A DNA stretch of 51,255 bases from an uncultured Ruminococcus sp. (GTDB lineage: Bacteria > Bacillota > Clostridia > Lachnospirales > Lachnospiraceae). The notes below the pieces were generated by a model that saw only the letters and a list, made by a program, of their open reading frames with translations, had not been told where the DNA came from and did not search any database. Position 1 is the stretch's first letter; the number at the start of each line of letters is the position of its first letter. A program made the position numbers and the translations under genes. Location: positions 1 to 51,255 of the forward strand of contig FMEL01000008.1 of the NCBI GenBank assembly GCA_900066355.1, in the 5' to 3' direction. Positions 49,701-51,255 of this stretch are shown piece after piece.

Positions 49701-51255
49701 GGCATTACATATATTTTCTGCAGATTCGGCATAGACACAAAGATACTGTATCCGTTTCCTGACGGCGGTGTTTTGCCCAGGAACCTCACACTTTTGACAC
49801 CTGCCATATTATAAAATGCATGGTCCGAATCATTGTAATAAGTATAAACTGAACTTATATTTTCACCGAAAGTCAGAGAAGTAACTCCACTCATTCCGGA
49901 AAATGCACCTCGGGTTATTTCTGTGATTCCGGCCGGAATCACAAGTTCTCCCGTAATTCCGGTGCAGCCAGAAAATGCCTGCGTTCCAATACTTGTAATA
50001 CTGTCAGGCAATTTTAAAGTTCCATTTAAACTGAAACAATTATAAAAACATCCCTCTCCAACAGAGATCAGACTATCAGAGAATTTCAGTTCGCCTGTCA
50101 GGCTTTCGCAGTTCCAAAAAGCCATATTCTGTATTACCCTGAGTTTCTCTCCAAACGCAAATCCGTTAAGTTTACTGCATCCTTCAAACGCACCGCTGCC
50201 TATAATCTCCACGTTATTTTCTCCGGAAAAAATCACTTCTTCCAGAGATATACAGTTCTGAAATGCATAATCAGCAATTTCTGTGACTTCCGATGAAAAG
50301 ATCACCCTCTGTATCTGACTCGTTCTGAATGCGCGGGCACCGATTTTGGTCACACCGGAAGGTATCGTAAACTCCGTCTCTTCTCCGGTATAACTTAATA
50401 GTTCTCCATCTGTAATAAGAAGATCTCCACCTCCGTTTTCTTTCAGCCGAACATTTTCAGGGATTTTTGCACCGTATGCCTCATTGTATGCTTTGTAAGT
50501 TCCCTGTGGCACATAAATAATCTCCAGATTCGGCATATTGCGGAAAATACTGTACCCAATATCGCTGACAGAAGGTGGTGTTTCGCTGAGAAAAGTTACT
50601 GTTTTCACTTCCGGCATGTTATAAAAAGCATGTGCATCCTCTGATGCAACATTTATGAATTTTACACGGTTTCCTATTGTAATCGCAGTGATTCCAGTCA
50701 TTCCTGAAAAAGTACCATACAAAATATCTTTAACTTTGTCCGGTATCACCAGTTCTCCTGTAAATCCCGTACATCCTTTAAAAGCTTCTCTTCCTATAGA
50801 TTCCAGATTTTCCGGCAGCTTCAGTTCTCCGTTCAGACTGCTGCAATAACAGAATGCATAGTTTCCTATATTTGTTACGCTGTCAGGAATATTCAGTTTT
50901 CCGTCGAATCCCTTGCAGGAAGCAAAAGTTCCAGGCTTAATTTCTGTAATCCCGGACGGGATCGTAAGATCTCCTGAAAATCCGCTACAACCGTAAAAAG
51001 CACTTTCACCAATGTCTGTAAGACTTGATGGCAGGTTCAGTTCCCCGGTAAGCTTCCCGCACCACTGAAATGCTCCACTGCCGATACGTGTAATCCCTTC
51101 CGGCAAAGTCAGTTTTCCATTAAGTTCTGTACAGGAAGAAAATGCACTGTCGCCAATCTCTGTAAGTCCTGACGGCAGGTTCAGTTCCCCGCTCATTTTT
51201 TCACAATACTCAAATGTCCGGGCTTTGATTTCTGTCAGTTTTTCGCTGAAGCTGA
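40763..51255 (-). CDS. Giant multidomain surface protein (LRR_5, FN3, PKD, CARDB, Big_2), N-terminus outside window
   Basis: The frame is open from the stop at 40763 through the right edge, giving at least about 3,497 residues; the true start and any signal peptide lie outside. Reading from the N-terminal side: BspA-type leucine-rich repeats (51255-49650); five FN3 domains alternating with Ig-like domains (49620-46930); a PKD domain (46920-46660); a carboxypeptidase-regulatory-like domain; a Gly/Ser linker (46165-46090); a beta-rich domain; an InlB/Flg_new repeat (45330-45100); a Cna-B-like domain (45080-44830); an uncharacterised region (44800-43740); propeller-like repeats (43510-42450); CARDB-like domains (42450-41790); a second Flg_new repeat; an MBG-like domain; a CTRCGK ribbon; and two Big_2 domains at the C-terminus. 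There is no LPxTG anchor or SLH domain. It is probably an exported adhesin; the ligand is unknown. Domain limits are approximate. Confidence 0.85.
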   Translation of the reverse strand, partial: SFSEKLTEIKARTFEYCEKMSGELNLPSGLTEIGDSAFSSCTELNGKLTLPEGITRIGSGAFQWCGKLTGELNLPSSLTDIGESAFYGCSGFSGDLTIPSGITEIKPGTFASCKGFDGKLNIPDSVTNIGNYAFCYCSSLNGELKLPENLESIGREAFKGCTGFTGELVIPDKVKDILYGTFSGMTGITAITIGNRVKFINVASEDAHAFYNMPEVKTVTFLSETPPSVSDIGYSIFRNMPNLEIIYVPQGTYKAYNEAYGAKIPENVRLKENGGGDLLITDGELLSYTGEETEFTIPSGVTKIGARAFRTSQIQRVIFSSEVTEIADYAFQNCISLEEVIFSGENNVEIIGSGAFEGCSKLNGFAFGEKLRVIQNMAFWNCESLTGELKFSDSLISVGEGCFYNCFSLNGTLKLPDSITSIGTQAFSGCTGITGELVIPAGITEITRGAFSGMSGVTSLTFGENISSVYTYYNDSDHAFYNMAGVKSVRFLGKTPPSGNGYSIFVSMPNLQKIYVMPDVLKTYQSAYAGLVPDSVEWCTDMWELPPADLKAANVYSHTVHLTWNPVQNDLLDGYQVYRDGTEEENLLTEKVLKDASYTDEQLEIGESHTYYVRGCLTDGRKSEFAQITAVTAAPEVRRIYTNDKTGRVGLSRNTVYAEVTNSGNLQSLGAKETTGVFYYKNSTGRKILMGVGEITSTNNSRKTARYSLKWNLDEMESGEYTVVFVLTDGDGESAETEQIITVDKSRPHQIEGVMAVGSTDGINVSWLMASEINTTKYRVYRKAQGDSDFRIIGYINERETLNYIDRSVKAERSYLYYVTSVNDLGVESLPSEIVSASPVSDTEQPRILKMIPASGSRISGNISLGVQAEDNVAVREIQIYASEDGENWTLISSAKKDFASADYDTSKTASGKLWIKGLAVDTSGNESDPFTCQYEIDNVGPSEVGLREEECVTTSVTATLVWDNVPEEDVAFFRVEQLIDGEWNAIGDVNDTLGMNIYGLVPATPYTYRVIAYDQLGNRGAEPEKGITLLTKADDNNPVITELNPKPGTYSQEIPVSATAKDDYGIQKISFQISDDGQAWLTQEVKEFDTPQTTVTAECTLMVKDHEDGMIYFRAVAEDFSGHESETGAKAPFIQYSIDHTPPKAPEISSVEGNNGYIEINWKQGQEEDIDAYQVFRQENDGEYSKIAEGLYQLNYIDRDVKENTQYRYRLKVTDQAGNVSESSEEMEEPVSVLADTEKPEIVSFYPDNGSKIGDNFKNISVLVQDNRLLSSVKLEWKPEKDETYQKLTEKKEINDWNVTVNATLPVEKMNDGDVIEVRAGATDVAGNTCEPTVVKYTVDLTAPKLNKVSSVYQEGEEEKVTLTWNAELPDDLIGFRIYRREDKADWNLIAQRQVVSGQKDYSCDDWNLPLNRTVLEYKVEAVDAIGNTSFRTADEQVILLDRSSPKAVLNCESIMEQNVEYLFDASLSSDDTGIISYEIDFGDNTEKAAGAKAVHKYSEAGTYKVRLTVVDKDGNSSETEKEITVKERNMLGTLKVKVRNADGQALSGAEVYFDLGSENQFVRRTNGSGEAVITANAGTHAVGCIKGNNEYLPVKKEVVITAAQTIEVTMTLVEQPIVEGKFDIRRMNFDEIKAAGIEISDPENQYMVTVNVRLKYGTETVKSKIIFNPVTGWENASPVIVDTSSGKRALIPHVVWSGSGAGSGGSGGGSWGGGNGGDDASSVKKLSVIYLDIPIGVSALKEFFDVKLHIMNNASSEFSMLDNEITLNVPKGLAIAETTSGTENSAHVSVPEIPGQTTKTIEWILRGDELGEYQLSADYSGILSEFNRPVTAHFESEDSIRVYGLQGMKLTAHVANKLKDGSFYYDVDLENKANVERYLPRVNTPGILNSVIYYKNGSKKGVSITEDSLEVMAIGDKLVYHYEDSVDNYLNEDEELEDRNAKLEEAFYDAQHTYGLEVEIIKEDLDYFEEARDTVTYRFDSRGGSPVASMVDIKKGTRIQLPAIPTKDGQYFNGWFENEDGTGTQLTHRTLASKSMTWYASWSDEPGGAATLLVKLKPDEYGFRIVDNAGNPVEGARVTRKDTTGSETVKTDAEGDAVFKAATVGLVGVTVEKKGYVTFKNLNYDISKAGYDIITLYKTSQEGHMLTKAYCTINGYEALPSAKVDLLKHAKRFSSDAKLDFTITCETASGNLDGERLELWQNTTKIAEADQKGVFKLSPGKFGTGKGIHVRNYYDANDKTKYVRTLLNLEIVEAPSTNNTLSLGRKSAVTVDDDVPFLGGMNLSLGLPTLPVDFEVDAEKQTMHLGINVKKGVFSAEKEREAFKKWISSMKENYEFGSRDVADLNAKYDQYCKQKNRMSVGGWDIKKPELTAIGYFEGKLSSGNVTQLKGYLCVMVKASAQYGWTIPTAFSIPMVIEIKFSGSGELSATATYNIETSNLTGTLAFDFKPSVDALFGVGFSGITAAGVTGNASLDLQFYLASTNGDPGLNAATLTGSLGVKAYFGSAETSKTFKQNTWYLYTRNNQQKSAAECLMYADVLYDEDSYSETDRSYLKKQSQWKGSEESSDEIKSLLTDTYGGMAPQIASAGDTSVMVFRYDDGTTDVYNMGRLMYSVWKDGKWQEPRPVDDNDLADIDFNLYSDGNEIYLTYQEATEQLTKETAALKELTKHTGLRTAKYDAETEKFTSAEEVTEKNSDVYAFRPKTGIAGGQEVIAWVGNTDSSIFGRNKNNKLLCRVKNGNRWSEVKTLLDNSNYISTISIGTLGDQAVILCCVDGDNDPATVSDGTVYGLDLKGNILFNEAGGCSHAVYVNEEVSGGLKGFVWNQSGTLKLRDSVENESISLTGEETITNSTFKACGNRIYYLGADENNAQNIFCITKQNGGWSSPVQVTAQTEQITSFDVCRIDDEDYITMMQSNMDFENPSDNLCWMKVGTVHDLSLDGTTFELKDAMPGTTLPVTLKIRNAGSESVSRIGYKVTMQSADQTEKVLVEEEKDVTITAGETIPVVVNVPIPENISSRKLKLQIWEMKDGAVVDEVSDNNNFSEITVGLTDLEVSAKLYTTAAKNSLVVTVKNNSQVPAAGSLKIYDAARADGVLLQEHKTEILEAGQEQSIRLELSNDIFKEGTTELELTAEVESETADYDSSNNHDEVIVDKKVKVSFYSEGELLEENIYQAGEVLELPQTPQGNGEFAGWFCDGKEAEEGQILKDDMEFYAVFRQNIKDAEISEISAKCYTGAEIRPEFTVTYQGAALSQSTDYTVTWRNNVKVGTATAVLTGIGDYFGMKEITFVIENHKWDGPMKTVQEATALAYGSQERTCTRCGKKETNQLAKLRPTMSVNASSIVLRRGQSTTKLKVTGLAKGDRIASWTSSNKKIVNVNSSGKIKAAKKDGKATITITLRSGYKKKISVKVQKTAVKTTKIQGIQKKLTIRRKKSYTLVPGILPITSLEKVTFTSSNKKVATVTAKGKVTAKKKGTAVITVKAGRIRKRCKITVR
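46930..49620 (-). repeat. Alternating FN3 / Ig-like module array in the giant protein
   Basis: Five FN3 domains, recognised by W near the start of strand B and the YxVYR or FRIYRRE motif (LTWNPVQNDLLDGYQVYRDG, VSWLMASEINTTKYRVYR, INWKQGQEEDIDAYQVFRQ). They alternate with Ig-like domains of the type PxxGxxxxxxIxVxVxAxDNxxV, giving a period of about 600 bases. Confidence 0.75.
49650..51255 (-). repeat. BspA-type leucine-rich repeat blocks of the giant protein
   Basis: Two blocks of roughly 23-residue units of the pattern G-x-L-x-LP-x2-L-x2-IG-x2-AF-x2-C (for example GELNLPSGLTEIGDSAF). Each block ends in the same cap: HAFYNM, TPPS, YSIF, MPNL and IYV segments (about 50640-50440 and 49820-49640). 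The repeat of the whole block plus cap indicates a segmental duplication. Confidence 0.85.

Noticed and set aside
49650..51255. Regular 69-base periodicity considered as a CRISPR or satellite array
   Set aside because: It keeps one open frame and encodes leucine-rich repeats.

Overview
The window looks like a chromosomal segment of an anaerobic Bacillota of the Lachnospiraceae type (Blautia/Dorea/Coprococcus-like). This rests on the nusA-infB order (rimP-nusA-ylxR-ylxQ-infB-rbfA-nrnA-truB-ribF), strong AGGAGG-type ribosome binding sites, the anaerobic reductase activase NrdG, a pyrB-pyrI pair, a class A RNase P RNA and a giant BspA-type leucine-rich-repeat surface protein. The genus is an inference. 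No stretch longer than about 300 bases lacks a gene; the longest gap (6812-7104) holds a promoter/operator and a terminator.

Layout. (1) 1-6950, all minus strand, visibly more AT-rich than the rest: a type I restriction-modification/defence island in the order fic, hsdM, an abortive-infection-like gene broken by an amber codon, hsdS, a short unknown gene, a tyrosine recombinase and a half-length hsdS fragment. Direct repeats at the two hsdS copies suggest a recombinase-driven specificity-switching locus. hsdR is not in the window. (2) 6983-9050: a GntR/YtrA-type regulator with an ABC ATPase and permease, expressed from a promoter buried in a large inverted repeat. (3) 9109-13004: exoA, a GH13 protein of the GlgX/isoamylase type whose catalytic motifs have decayed, a DUF5662 gene overlapping it, and a divergent DUF1292 gene. 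(4) 13019-25190: dut; rpsO-pnp-nrdG; and the translation/transcription operon rimP to ribF, with a promoter and a terminator-like hairpin in front of rimP. (5) 25191-29655: a type IIA topoisomerase pair (topoisomerase IV-like) and a tRNA-Glu(CTC). (6) 29711-38431: an apparent operon folC-pheA-DUF815 ATPase-ppx-ppk1-PTS IIC. (7) 38492-40365, plus strand: a CmpB-like membrane protein and pyrBI. (8) 40366-40753: rnpB. (9) 40763 to the right edge: a giant multidomain surface protein of at least about 3,500 residues, whose N-terminus lies outside the window.

The points I consider most worth checking are the amber-interrupted Abi gene, the hsdS/recombinase repeat architecture with a Fic gene and operator at the head of the island, the apparently inactive GH13 protein translationally overlapped with DUF5662, the hairpin between the rimP-nusA promoter and its first gene (possible NusA-controlled attenuation), and the uncharacterised middle of the giant protein.
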